64,000 bases of DNA, taken from contig JAIEPW010000044.1 in assembly GCA_019748195.1 (NCBI GenBank), positions 1 through 64,000 on the forward strand. Reading direction: 5' to 3'. This stretch comes from Bryobacteraceae bacterium. GTDB taxonomy: Bacteria; Acidobacteriota; Terriglobia; Bryobacterales; Bryobacteraceae. The notes below the pieces were generated by a model. The model searched no databases. It was not told the origin of the DNA and saw only the letters and a list, made by a program, of their open reading frames with translations. This document shows positions 36,211-44,824 of this stretch, piece by piece (the stretch's first letter is position 1; each line of letters begins with the position of its first letter). The translations under genes and the position numbers were made by a program.

Positions 36211-37425
36211 CTACGGCAGGCGATAAGCGGCAATCTGCCGGGTATCCCTCATAAACACGGTTTGTCCCTGAATGGTAGGCGGGGTCCAGGCGACGCCGGT
36301 GAGCACGCTGGTTTTGGCTTCCACCTTCAGCCCGGTCGCGCCCGGCGAGGCGAGCACCAGGTTTCCATCCTCGTCGATCATCAGGAAGCGTTCGCCGATT
36401 GCGACCAGCGCGGAACGAGCCACCTGGCGGTCGCGCCACAGGATCTTGCCAGTGCGAATCTCGATTGCCGCGAAAGGGGTGGGGCCATGGTCGCCGCTGG
36501 AGACGTAGACGATGTCGCCGAGGCGGACTCCGTTGGAGAAATGCACGCGGACCAGGCGATGGGACCATAACTCCCGGGTGGTGAACTGTCCGCCGGCCTC
36601 CAGGATCTGGAAGGCGGCACTCCCGCCGCTGTAGCCGGAGGCGTAGAACACGATGCCTTCCGGATGCCAGATGGGCAGCATCGCATTCACCTTCTGATCA
36701 TTGGTATGCGGGTGGGACCACAGCGTATCCCCGGTGCCGGGGTCGAGAGCGGCGAGCCTGGCGGAGAAGGGAACCAGCATCTGGTCCCGGTTCGCGAAGC
36801 GGATGAGGAGCGGCGTGGCGTAGGAGACGACATCGCTGTGCTTCTTCCACACGACGGAACCGTCACTCTGTTTCAGCGCGGCAACCGCGCCGTCGGGCGC
36901 CCCCGGAAAGACGATCACGGTATCCTTCCAGGCGATGGGGCTGGGCGAGTATCCCGAGTTGCGGATCTTGCCTCCGAAATCCTGGCGGAAGTCCTTGGTC
37001 CAGATGACGTCGCCGTGGGCGGCATTCAGGCACAGCATCCGTCCGGTGACGCCGACGGTGAAGAGGCGGTTGTTGATAAGCAGGGGCGTGGCGCGCGGGC
37101 CCTCGCCGATGTTGCGATCGAACGATTCCATCAAAGGCGCTTCGTAGCCGTGCTCCCAGACGGTCTTGCCGGTGGCGGCGTCCAGCGCGATGACGAACTC
37201 GCGTCCGTCGCGACGGTACATGGTGTACAGCCGGTCTCCGGAGGAGAGAATGGACGAATAGCCGTCGCCCAGATCGCGCTGCCAGACTTTAGCCGGTTCG
37301 TTCCGGGACCACGCCTTGGGACCCTGATCGGCGGGGATCTGGAAGTCGCCTCCTGGACCCCCGAACCGCGTCCAGCCGGCGGCGACGCACACCGGAGGCA
37401 AAAGCAGCAGGACCGCAGACCTCAT
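36211..37425 (-). CDS. Secreted PQQ-type beta-propeller protein
   Basis: 404 residues from ATG 37425, which opens the signal peptide MRSAVLLLLPPVCVAAG; the longer track ORF overlaps the upstream gene. The propeller carries repeats such as ALDAATGKTVWEHG, CLNAAHGDVIWTKDF, ALDPGTGDTLWSHP and EIRTGKILWRD, typical of BamB/quinoprotein folds. No catalytic Asp/Glu and Ca site of a real PQQ alcohol dehydrogenase can be assigned. It lies 2 bp after the YHS-domain gene and is probably co-transcribed with it and the ADOP permease upstream. Confidence 0.85.
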   Translation of the reverse strand: MRSAVLLLLPPVCVAAGWTRFGGPGGDFQIPADQGPKAWSRNEPAKVWQRDLGDGYSSILSSGDRLYTMYRRDGREFVIALDAATGKTVWEHGYEAPLMESFDRNIGEGPRATPLLINNRLFTVGVTGRMLCLNAAHGDVIWTKDFRQDFGGKIRNSGYSPSPIAWKDTVIVFPGAPDGAVAALKQSDGSVVWKKHSDVVSYATPLLIRFANRDQMLVPFSARLAALDPGTGDTLWSHPHTNDQKVNAMLPIWHPEGIVFYASGYSGGSAAFQILEAGGQFTTRELWSHRLVRVHFSNGVRLGDIVYVSSGDHGPTPFAAIEIRTGKILWRDRQVARSALVAIGERFLMIDEDGNLVLASPGATGLKVEAKTSVLTGVAWTPPTIQGQTVFMRDTRQIAAYRLP

Positions 37426-37427
37426 GT

Positions 37428-38423
37428 CTATTTCGCCTGCCCGGCGGGAGGTGCGAAACGTGCTTCGGCTCCGGCCGGGTTCCATTCATACTTCTCGACG
37501 CTCCAGCCGAGCTGGGGAACGGGTTCTCCGTTGAAGAACGCTTCGGCGCGGTGGGGGAGCTTGCGGCCTCCCGTTTCGCGGTAGCCGGAGAAGCGGATCG
37601 CCACCTGGCCGAAGCCGGAGTCGGGCCCGCGGCCGAGGTACTCCAGGCGCGAGATGGCGCCGTCCGCGGCGAGGCCGGCGTGGGTGACGACGTCTCCGGA
37701 CTTGAGCGCAATCCACTCGAGGCCGTCCTTTTGACCGGTGTGGTACATCTCCAAGTCCGGCGCGAGGAGAAGATAAAGCAGGTCATGGCGGATGGCGCGG
37801 TGCGCGGCCTCGGAAAAGGCTGGTTTGCCGCGCAGCACTTTACCCTCGTACACGGAGAAGGAGCCGTCGCGAGCGGTGACCTGGTGCAGGCCGCGGCCTT
37901 GCACCGAGCGCTCCACCGCCAAGCTGCCTCCCGATGAATAAAATCGGCTTTGATCGAGGCGGTGCTCGACCACGATATTGGAGCCGGCGATGCCGGGCCA
38001 AAGCTTACGCGCCCGTGCGATGGTCTCCGGGGTGGGGGTGAAGGCGATCTGTTTCTGTTCGGATTCGAGGTACTTCGCGGAATCGGCGACGAACGCCTTA
38101 TAGCACTGGGAACTTCCCAAGAGATAGATACGGCCGTTGTAAACGTGGTACGACTCCGGCATTCCAATCACCGGAGCTCCCATGCGCGCGCAAGCGCCGT
38201 GCAGTTGGGCGGCGTAGCGGGCGGGCTCCTGACGGAACTTCGCGCGTGTATCCGCCGAGGCGAACTGATAGGTCAGACCCTCGTACTCCTCGGTCCACTC
38301 GGGATTGCCGTCCTGCATCGCGCCCTCCACGAGGCGCACGGGATCGAGACCTTCGATGGCAACGCGACCGGCGGCGGAGGCGAGGCACGCGGATAGAACC
38401 AGTGAAAGGAGCAACTTCGTCAT
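37428..38423 (-). CDS. Exported protein with two YHS-like modules
   Basis: 331 residues with signal peptide KLLLSLVLSACLASAAG. A first YHS-like unit (VAIEGLDPVRLVEG ... LTYQFASADTRAKFRQEPARYAAQL) is followed by a degenerate second one (GMPESYHVYNGRIYLLGSSQCYKAFVADSAKYL). YHS domains are small, often metal-associated modules of periplasmic metal-handling proteins. The C-terminal 180 residues form a beta-rich domain I do not recognise. It sits 1 bp after the ADOP permease stop and 2 bp before the propeller gene, so PadR-ADOP-YHS-propeller is a probable operon. Confidence 0.75.
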   Translation of the reverse strand: MTKLLLSLVLSACLASAAGRVAIEGLDPVRLVEGAMQDGNPEWTEEYEGLTYQFASADTRAKFRQEPARYAAQLHGACARMGAPVIGMPESYHVYNGRIYLLGSSQCYKAFVADSAKYLESEQKQIAFTPTPETIARARKLWPGIAGSNIVVEHRLDQSRFYSSGGSLAVERSVQGRGLHQVTARDGSFSVYEGKVLRGKPAFSEAAHRAIRHDLLYLLLAPDLEMYHTGQKDGLEWIALKSGDVVTHAGLAADGAISRLEYLGRGPDSGFGQVAIRFSGYRETGGRKLPHRAEAFFNGEPVPQLGWSVEKYEWNPAGAEARFAPPAGQAK

Positions 38424-38424
38424 T

Positions 38425-41070
38425 TCAATCTCCTCGTAAGGACTGCAGCGGGTCGACGATGGCGGCGCGCCGCGCGGGAATGACGCAGGCGGCTACCGAG
38501 ACTCCGAGAAGGAGCGCCAGGCAGCCGGCAAGCGTAAGGAAGTCGGTGGGCGCCGTCCGGAACAGGAACGACGAGAGGAAGCGCGAGAATGCCACGGCGC
38601 CGCCCAGTCCGAGGGCGAGCCCGAGGAGCACCATGCGAAGCTCCCCACGCACGACGGTGGCGATTACCTGCGTGGGCCTGGCTCCGAGCGCGATGCGGAT
38701 GCCGATCTCCTTCTTGCGCTGGCCCGCGGAGAGCGCGGCGACTCCGGCGATTCCGGCGACTGTCACCAGCAGGGTCAGCGCCGCCAGCAGAACCAGCAGC
38801 GACGTGGTGAGCTTGGGCGCGGCGAGATTCTCGCTCCGCAGCTCCTCCAGCGTGCGAACGGCGCTGACGGCCTGCTCGGGATTCAAGTCGTAGACCACGC
38901 GCCGCAGGGCGCGTTCCATGGCGTGAGGGTCGCCCGCGGTGCGGACGACGACGAAGATGCCGGCCGGATTCTGGGCGAACGGCAAATACAATTCCTCAGT
39001 CGCCTCGCGATCGAGGCCATAGTTCCTGACGTCGCCGACGACGCCGGCGATGGTGATCCAGTCGCGTCCGTTATTCAGGGAGAGGCGGCGCCCCACGGGG
39101 TCCTGGCCGGGCCAATAGCGAGCGGCGAAGCGCTGATTGATGATCGCCACGCGCGGGGAGTCCGGCGTATCGGCCGGGGTGAAATCCCGTCCGCTGGTGA
39201 TCTTGACACCCAGCGCGGTGAAGAAGCCGGGGCTGGCGACGCTCAGATCGAGCAGCGGCTGCGACTCGGGATTCAGCGTCTGACCCTCGATAAGGAAGGT
39301 CCGGCTGGTGGGCAGCCTTTGGTTCATCGGGACTTTAGCGCCGACGCCGGCGGAGGACACGCCGGGGAGCTGCCGGATGCGGTCCAGCATGGTCTCGAAG
39401 AACTTGCGAAACGCCTCGGCGTCGCGAACATGGCTCCAGTTGGGATTCACGGTCATGCTGAGCACGCGGTCGGTCTCAAAGCCCGCTTCCACCTGAATCA
39501 GGTTCACGAAGCTGCGCAACAGCAATCCGGCGCCGACGAGCAACATCGCGGAGAGACCCACCTGGGCGCAGACCAGGGCGCCGCGAGTGCGCGACCGGGA
39601 TCGTCCGGGGGTGGCAGCCGCGCTGCCCTCACGAGTGGAAGCAGTCAGGTCGGAGGGCGTGCGCCACGCCGGGAGGGCGCAGGCGAACACGGCCGACAAC
39701 ACCGCGGCTCCAAAGGCGAACAACACCACCGTCGAATCCATTTCGATCTGGTAGGCGCGAGGACTGAAGCGGGCGGCGAACTGCGTCAACAGGCCCATGG
39801 TGGCGTAGGCGGCGAGCGCGCCGACCGCCGCGCCCGCGATGGCAATCAGCATTCCTTCCACGACGAACTGTTGCAGCAGGCGGCCGCGAGAGGCGCCGAG
39901 CGCGGAGCGGATCGCGATCTCGCGCTCGCGTTTGAGAGATCGCGAGATCGTCAGGTTGGCGACGTTCGCGCAGGCGATCAACAGCACCAGCCCGGTGGCG
40001 GCGAACAACATCAGGAACGTGGGCCGCGCCGCGCTCGAAAGCTCATCGAGCAGCGGCGTGGAGAGCGTGCCCCACTGTTCGTGCGCCGGGTACACGCCGG
40101 GATTCGACTCCCGCTGCCGGCGCGAGATGGCGGTGAACTCCGCCTGGGCGAGCGCGGGGTCCACGCCGGGTTTCAGTCTGACAAAGACATCCATCAGCCG
40201 CGCACGCCGGTTCTCCCGCAGACCTTGACTGGAGCGCGACTGGCAGGACGAGATCGGCATGTAGACATCCACCTTGGCCGGGTAATCCGGAAGGGGCGGC
40301 AGAACACCGGCAACGGTGTGGACGCGGTCATTCATGCGCAGCTTGCGGCCCACGACCGACGGATCGCCGCCGAAGCTGGACTGGAAATAGTGGTGGCTGA
40401 GAACGATCACCGGATCGGCGCCGGGCTGATCCTCGCCGGGAAGGAAGGTACGCCCGTACAGCGCCTTTACGCCCAGGAACTCGAAGAAGTTCGCGGATAC
40501 GATTCCGGTGGGGACCGTTTCCGGCTCGCCGTTTCCGAGCAGCGTGAAGTTCATCACGTGATGCTCGGCGAGCTCGGCCGCGCTGGCCGACTGCGCGCGC
40601 AACTTCTGCAGTTCCTGAACGGAGTAGCGAAGGCTGGGCCGGTTCTGCCTCTGGTCGAAGTTGCGCAGGATCAGCAGGCGATCGCCGTCCTGGTAGGGCA
40701 GCGGGCGCAGCAGCAGGTGATGGATTACCGTGAACACCGCGATGTTGGCGCCCAGTCCCAGCGCCAGGGTGAGCGCGGCGGCGGCGGTGTAGGCGGGGTT
40801 GCGCGCAAGCTGCCGGAAGGCGATGAACAGGTCGCGCCACAGGCTGTCGATCCACACGATTCCCCAGGCGGCGCGTACTTCCTCGCGCACCGACACGGTG
40901 CTGCCGAACTCCAGGCGCGCCTGGCGCGCCGCTTCTTCCGGCGTCAGGCCCTCGGCGATCTTCTTCTTGGTGAGCTGCTCGACATGAAAGTCGATTTCCT
41001 GGGTCAGCGAGCGCTCGGCGTTCCCGCGTCCCGCCATCCTGCGCAATGTGTACCAGCTTTCCCGCAGCAT
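38425..41070 (-). CDS. ADOP-type MacB/FtsX-like permease
   Basis: 881-residue membrane protein of the acidobacterial duplicated orphan permease group. A soluble N-terminus (EIDFHVEQLTKKKIAEGLTPEEAARQARLEFG) is followed by two MacB-periplasmic-core plus FtsX units: the first membrane helix near FRQLARNPAYTAAAALTLALGLGANIAVF, FtsX helices around TFLMLFAATGLVLLIACANVANL, a second periplasmic core and a final FtsX bundle ending RRAAIVDPLQSLRGD. No ATPase is adjacent, as usual for the group. The transported substrate is unknown. Directly upstream (1 bp) is the PadR gene, the standard pairing. Confidence 0.92.
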   Translation of the reverse strand: MLRESWYTLRRMAGRGNAERSLTQEIDFHVEQLTKKKIAEGLTPEEAARQARLEFGSTVSVREEVRAAWGIVWIDSLWRDLFIAFRQLARNPAYTAAAALTLALGLGANIAVFTVIHHLLLRPLPYQDGDRLLILRNFDQRQNRPSLRYSVQELQKLRAQSASAAELAEHHVMNFTLLGNGEPETVPTGIVSANFFEFLGVKALYGRTFLPGEDQPGADPVIVLSHHYFQSSFGGDPSVVGRKLRMNDRVHTVAGVLPPLPDYPAKVDVYMPISSCQSRSSQGLRENRRARLMDVFVRLKPGVDPALAQAEFTAISRRQRESNPGVYPAHEQWGTLSTPLLDELSSAARPTFLMLFAATGLVLLIACANVANLTISRSLKREREIAIRSALGASRGRLLQQFVVEGMLIAIAGAAVGALAAYATMGLLTQFAARFSPRAYQIEMDSTVVLFAFGAAVLSAVFACALPAWRTPSDLTASTREGSAAATPGRSRSRTRGALVCAQVGLSAMLLVGAGLLLRSFVNLIQVEAGFETDRVLSMTVNPNWSHVRDAEAFRKFFETMLDRIRQLPGVSSAGVGAKVPMNQRLPTSRTFLIEGQTLNPESQPLLDLSVASPGFFTALGVKITSGRDFTPADTPDSPRVAIINQRFAARYWPGQDPVGRRLSLNNGRDWITIAGVVGDVRNYGLDREATEELYLPFAQNPAGIFVVVRTAGDPHAMERALRRVVYDLNPEQAVSAVRTLEELRSENLAAPKLTTSLLVLLAALTLLVTVAGIAGVAALSAGQRKKEIGIRIALGARPTQVIATVVRGELRMVLLGLALGLGGAVAFSRFLSSFLFRTAPTDFLTLAGCLALLLGVSVAACVIPARRAAIVDPLQSLRGD

Positions 41071-41071
41071 G

Positions 41072-41404
41072 TTATTCCGCCTCCAGCACCCGCGCGACGG
41101 CGGCCACGTTTCGCCGCCAGCTGTCCTGCTCCTCGGCGAGCATGTTCCGGCCGAGCCTGGTGAGGCGGTATACCTTTACGGTCCGATTGTTCTCGGCCAC
41201 GCCCGGTTCGGAATCGATCCAGCCCTTGCGCTCCAGCCGGTGCAACGCCGGATAGAGCGATCCCTGGTTGACGGAGAAATGCTCCGCCGAGACCTGCTCG
41301 ATGCGCTGAGCGATCGCCCAGCCATGCATCGGCTGAAGGGAAAGTGCTTTCAGAATCATCAGATCCAGCGTGCCTTGCAGCACTTCGGTTGTGGATTTCC
41401 CCAT
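41072..41404 (-). CDS. PadR family transcriptional regulator
   Basis: 110-residue winged-helix repressor: VLQGTLDLMILKALSLQPMHGWAIAQRIEQVS (helices 1-3), SVNQGSLYPALHRLERKGWI (recognition helix and wing) and a C-terminal dimerisation helix with TRLGRNMLAEEQDSW. PadR proteins typically repress the neighbouring transporter operon until a small ligand binds. It heads the ADOP permease operon and probably autoregulates it. The inducer is not known. Confidence 0.92.
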   Translation of the reverse strand: MGKSTTEVLQGTLDLMILKALSLQPMHGWAIAQRIEQVSAEHFSVNQGSLYPALHRLERKGWIDSEPGVAENNRTVKVYRLTRLGRNMLAEEQDSWRRNVAAVARVLEAE

Positions 41405-41449
41405 CCTTCGAGTTCTCCCGCCGAAATATGTAGACTCCCGACAATTCGA

Positions 41450-41478
41450 AACGTACCGAAAGAATTTATGGATGTCAA
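41450..41478 (-). promoter_or_regulatory. Candidate promoter of the PadR-ADOP operon
   Basis: On the minus strand TTGACA (41473-41478) is followed after 17 bp by TACGTT (41450-41455), a poor -10. It lies 46 bp upstream of the PadR start and also in the short gap after the acylase gene. The -35 match is perfect, but the whole call is weak. Confidence 0.35.
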
Positions 41479-41491
41479 CAATTCGATTGGC

Positions 41492-43558
41492 TCAGGGCAG
41501 GCGTTCGCGCTTTTCCAGATTTGCTTCCACTTCCTGCCGGGTGCGATAGGCGGGCCGGAGCTGATTCCGGCTCAGGAGGGGGAGTTGATCGCCGATGTGC
41601 GGCGAGCCGGGCTGGGAGGCATTCCCGTAGCTCAGAAGGGCGCGGGCGCGAATGGGGCTGGAAAACTCCACCATGGCGACATAGGAATCGCCGTGGCGTG
41701 CCGTGAAGCGTCCATCCGGCGCACGGCGGAAGTTCAAGGTGCGGAAGACGCCCAGCGGTCCGGGGCCTCCGTTGGCAGGCAGGTCGAGTCCGCCGGCGCG
41801 GACGCGGAAGACGTCCCCCCAGGGCACGTCCAGCGCGGTGTACGCCTTCTCCACTTCGGCGGAGGCCTGCGCCAGTGCCGCGACGGCGGCGCCGGGATCG
41901 GCGATGCCGCGCGGGGTGTTGATCGAGTTGGACAGATCCCAGGGGGTGGCGAACATTCCGGCCTGGCCGGGCTCGAAGCGGAGCCTGCCCTCGTTTCCCT
42001 GGGTCCAGGCGCGGACGAAGGCCTCAAAGAGAACCGCGCCCCTGCTTCCCGGCGAGACCGTGCGATCCCAACCCGCCAGCACCTGCGCGGCCCGTTTCGC
42101 TTTTTCGTTCGAGGAGGCCCGCGCGGCGTCGATGAGGTCATGAAGCACGTGCCCGGCGAGTTCCACGCGCGTGGAGTGCTTCATTCCGGTCAGCTCGTCA
42201 AAGCTCAGCTTGCGTGTGCCGCGGAGCAGCCGCAGCGAGCTCTGCGCCCGGAACTGGAAAAACCGGGGCGCCATGTAGCCGGGAAACTTCGCGGGATCCA
42301 GCACGGGCGGCAGCGTGTCCAGCCATGGCGGATCATTGGCGTTTTGCAGCCAGCCAGAGGGCGGATCCACCACCTTGGGGAGGTCCTGGTAGGCGTGCGT
42401 CTCGGTCCACAGGGTTGCGCCGGAGGTCCCGGGCACCACCCATTCCCACGGGTAATTGCCGGGCGGGCGCTTGGGCACGCGGCCGTTGAACAGATGCAGG
42501 ATGCGGCCCCCGCGGTCCGCGTAGATCACGTTGTAAGCGGGGATTTGGAGCCGTTGCAACTGAGTCTCGAATTCCTTCAGGTTGCGCGCCCGCGCCATGG
42601 CCCAATACTGATCCAGCATCCAGGGCTGATCCAGGCCGGCCATGCGCAACGCGATCGCCCTTTCGTTTCTGGTGACGATGACCGGGCCGTGCACGGATCT
42701 GCGAACCACGGTCCGGTCCTCGACGAAGCTTCCATCGGGCTGCTTCACCTTGAGCGTTACCGTCTCGCTCTCGAACGGCGTAACCGCGCCGTTCCAGCGG
42801 TAGCCGCCGCCGGCGAGCTCCAACTCGTACAGATCCATGCTGTCGATGGGGTTAACGGTAGTCATCCAGCCGAGATCGTTGTTGAAACCGAGCCGGATCA
42901 CTGGAATGCCGACCTGGGCGGCGCCGGTGACATCCACGCCGGGCGCCACCAGGTGAGCCTCGTAGTAGGTGGTGGACCCGCCCCATTCCAGGTGTGGATT
43001 GATGAGCAGCATCGCCTTGCCGGATTGCGATCGCGCCGGACCGATGGCCCAGCCGTTCGATCCGTTCCAGTCGCGCTCCACGCGGGACCGCAGGTTGGAC
43101 GGGCCGACGATGCCCATGTGTACGACGCGCAGAGCGTGACGCATCGTGTCCTCGGGCACTGCGGGAAGCACCGCGCGATTCTCGGGCGCGATCGCTTCCG
43201 GATGGGCCTTCGCATAGGCGTTCACGCCGTCCACGTAGGCCTCGATCAGCTTGCGGAATTCAGGCGTCTGGCGGCTCCACCACTGCCCGCCGATGCGCGG
43301 AACGCCGTTGGCGCGGAACCAGCGGTCCTGCTCCAGGTGTTGCGGTCCCCAATACTCGGCGGCGCGGCCTCGAGCCTCGCCGTACAGTTTCAGCAACAGG
43401 TTGGCGTGGCTGTGCATCTGAGCCCAGCCGTAGGCGCGGAACAATTCCGCCGGATTGCCCGCGTAGATGTGGGGCACGCCCCAGCGATCCCACAGGATCT
43501 CAGCCCGCTGCGCGGACAGCGCGCCGCACGCCAGCAACAACGCGAGCATCGTGCGCAT
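41492..43558 (-). CDS. Secreted penicillin acylase family (Ntn) hydrolase
   Basis: 688 residues, signal peptide MRTMLALLLACGALSA. This family is made as a precursor cut into alpha and beta chains, with the beta-chain N-terminal Ser acting as nucleophile. Here the junction is near DWNGSNGWAIGPARSQSGKAMLLINPHLEWG, where the serine of GSNGW is the candidate nucleophile and NPHLEW is the conserved follow-on. The start of the mature chain (ILWDRWGVPHIYAGN) is also family-typical. It hydrolyses amide bonds of acylated amines; possible substrates are acyl-homoserine lactones, beta-lactams or lipopeptides. The propeller gene upstream ends 3 bp before it. Confidence 0.9.
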   Translation of the reverse strand: MRTMLALLLACGALSAQRAEILWDRWGVPHIYAGNPAELFRAYGWAQMHSHANLLLKLYGEARGRAAEYWGPQHLEQDRWFRANGVPRIGGQWWSRQTPEFRKLIEAYVDGVNAYAKAHPEAIAPENRAVLPAVPEDTMRHALRVVHMGIVGPSNLRSRVERDWNGSNGWAIGPARSQSGKAMLLINPHLEWGGSTTYYEAHLVAPGVDVTGAAQVGIPVIRLGFNNDLGWMTTVNPIDSMDLYELELAGGGYRWNGAVTPFESETVTLKVKQPDGSFVEDRTVVRRSVHGPVIVTRNERAIALRMAGLDQPWMLDQYWAMARARNLKEFETQLQRLQIPAYNVIYADRGGRILHLFNGRVPKRPPGNYPWEWVVPGTSGATLWTETHAYQDLPKVVDPPSGWLQNANDPPWLDTLPPVLDPAKFPGYMAPRFFQFRAQSSLRLLRGTRKLSFDELTGMKHSTRVELAGHVLHDLIDAARASSNEKAKRAAQVLAGWDRTVSPGSRGAVLFEAFVRAWTQGNEGRLRFEPGQAGMFATPWDLSNSINTPRGIADPGAAVAALAQASAEVEKAYTALDVPWGDVFRVRAGGLDLPANGGPGPLGVFRTLNFRRAPDGRFTARHGDSYVAMVEFSSPIRARALLSYGNASQPGSPHIGDQLPLLSRNQLRPAYRTRQEVEANLEKRERLP

Positions 43559-43561
43559 GGG

Positions 43562-44812
43562 CTATTTCCCTTTTCGTTGGCCGATGGCGTAAAGATGTTT
43601 GTCCGTTCGCAGGAAAAGCTGGCCCTCGGAGATCGCGATGGAACTCAACGTGTACTCGGCGGAGTTGTTTTCGGCCAGGATCTGGAACTTGGGTCCGGCC
43701 GCGAGCACGGTGGTCAGGCCGTCCTCATTGGTGATGTAGATCTTGCCGTCGGCCAGCACCGGCGAGGCGGAGTAGGCGCCGGGCTTCAGGCGTTCGCCGG
43801 AGTAGACCGCCGCGCCGGTTTTGGCATCCAGGCAGTACGCGATACCGCGATCGTTGATGGAATAAAGGTACTTGCCATCGCTGACCGGCGTCGGCACGTC
43901 CGGACCTTCGTTGAACTGGAAAACGCGGTGAGACTGGGTGACATCGCCGCGGCCGCCGGGCCGGTAAGCCTGCAGCGGGCGAACCCGCGTGGGCGCGTAG
44001 ATGATCCCGTCGTAGAACACGGGCGATGCCACCACGCGGTAGAACGGGTTGTTCTGCGGGTTGAATCCGCCGGCGCGCCACAGCTCCCTGCCGGTGGCGG
44101 GATCATGTCCGGTGAGTACGTCCGCTCCGCTGATGACCAACTCCTCCTTGCCGTTCACCTGGACCATCAACGGGGTGGTGTAGGAGTCGGGCGACTCGGA
44201 GATCGCGGCGGTGGGACGCTCCACCTTCCAAACCGTCTTGCCGGTCCTGGGCTCGATCCGCAGCACGAAGCTCGGGTCGTCCGTCTTCATGCCATGGAGC
44301 ACCTGAACGTAGAGCGCATCGCCGTGCAGCAGCGGGGAAGAGGCGTAACCCCAGTTCAGGCCGAACTTGCCGTATTCCTGCTGGATGTCGCGCGACCACA
44401 ATTCCTTGCCGGCATAATCGAAGGCCTTCAAGACGCCGGTTCCGGTGAGCGCCCAAACGGTCTTGCCGTCCGTCACCGGCGAGGGCGACGACATATTCTG
44501 CTTGCGCATCTTGACGTCGCCGGCCGACAGCATCTTCTTCCAGAGCACGGCCGGACCTTTGCGGTCCACGCTCCACAGCGACAGGTTCCCGTTCTCGGCC
44601 ATGGTCAGGAAGATGCGATCGCCCCAGACGATGGGTGTGGAGCCCGACCACGCGGGCAGCGGCAGCTTCCAGGCAATGTTCTGTCCCTCCGACCATTGCG
44701 TGGGAAGTCCTTTTTCGGAGCTGACCCCGTTGTTATCGGGTCCTCGCCATTGCGGCCAGTTTTCCGCGGAGCAGGCAAAGGCGGCGATCAACAGAAACAC
44801 GGCTGTACGCAT
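43562..44812 (-). CDS. Secreted PQQ-type beta-propeller protein
   Basis: 416 residues with signal peptide RTAVFLLIAAFACSA, then WPQWRGPDNNGVSSEKGLPTQWSEGQNIAWKLPL, the usual opening of planctomycete and acidobacterial PQQ-like propellers. Repeats include AFDYAGKELWSRD, RIEPRTGKTVWKVE and GHDPATGRELWRAGG. It is non-enzymatic as far as can be seen. It is the third such propeller in the window and lies directly upstream of the acylase gene (3-bp gap) on the same strand, suggesting an operon that may also include the FtsX-type permease 12 bp upstream. Confidence 0.87.
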   Translation of the reverse strand: MRTAVFLLIAAFACSAENWPQWRGPDNNGVSSEKGLPTQWSEGQNIAWKLPLPAWSGSTPIVWGDRIFLTMAENGNLSLWSVDRKGPAVLWKKMLSAGDVKMRKQNMSSPSPVTDGKTVWALTGTGVLKAFDYAGKELWSRDIQQEYGKFGLNWGYASSPLLHGDALYVQVLHGMKTDDPSFVLRIEPRTGKTVWKVERPTAAISESPDSYTTPLMVQVNGKEELVISGADVLTGHDPATGRELWRAGGFNPQNNPFYRVVASPVFYDGIIYAPTRVRPLQAYRPGGRGDVTQSHRVFQFNEGPDVPTPVSDGKYLYSINDRGIAYCLDAKTGAAVYSGERLKPGAYSASPVLADGKIYITNEDGLTTVLAAGPKFQILAENNSAEYTLSSIAISEGQLFLRTDKHLYAIGQRKGK

Positions 44813-44824
44813 GACAACCGTATG

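Noticed and set aside
36047-36568. Minus-strand ORF ending through the tRNA-His (MADEAYQVTPDSDNG...QRGSNP)
   Set aside because: The QRGSNP end is the antisense read of the tRNA T-arm, a common false ORF. The 37-residue leader has no integrase motif.
38923-41163. 746-residue plus-strand ORF
   Set aside because: Antisense to the ADOP permease; composition typical of a shadow frame.
41420-41450. PadR box of the ATGT-N8-ACAT type upstream of padR
   Set aside because: Only an imperfect ATGT-N9-ACAA is seen, too weak to call an operator.
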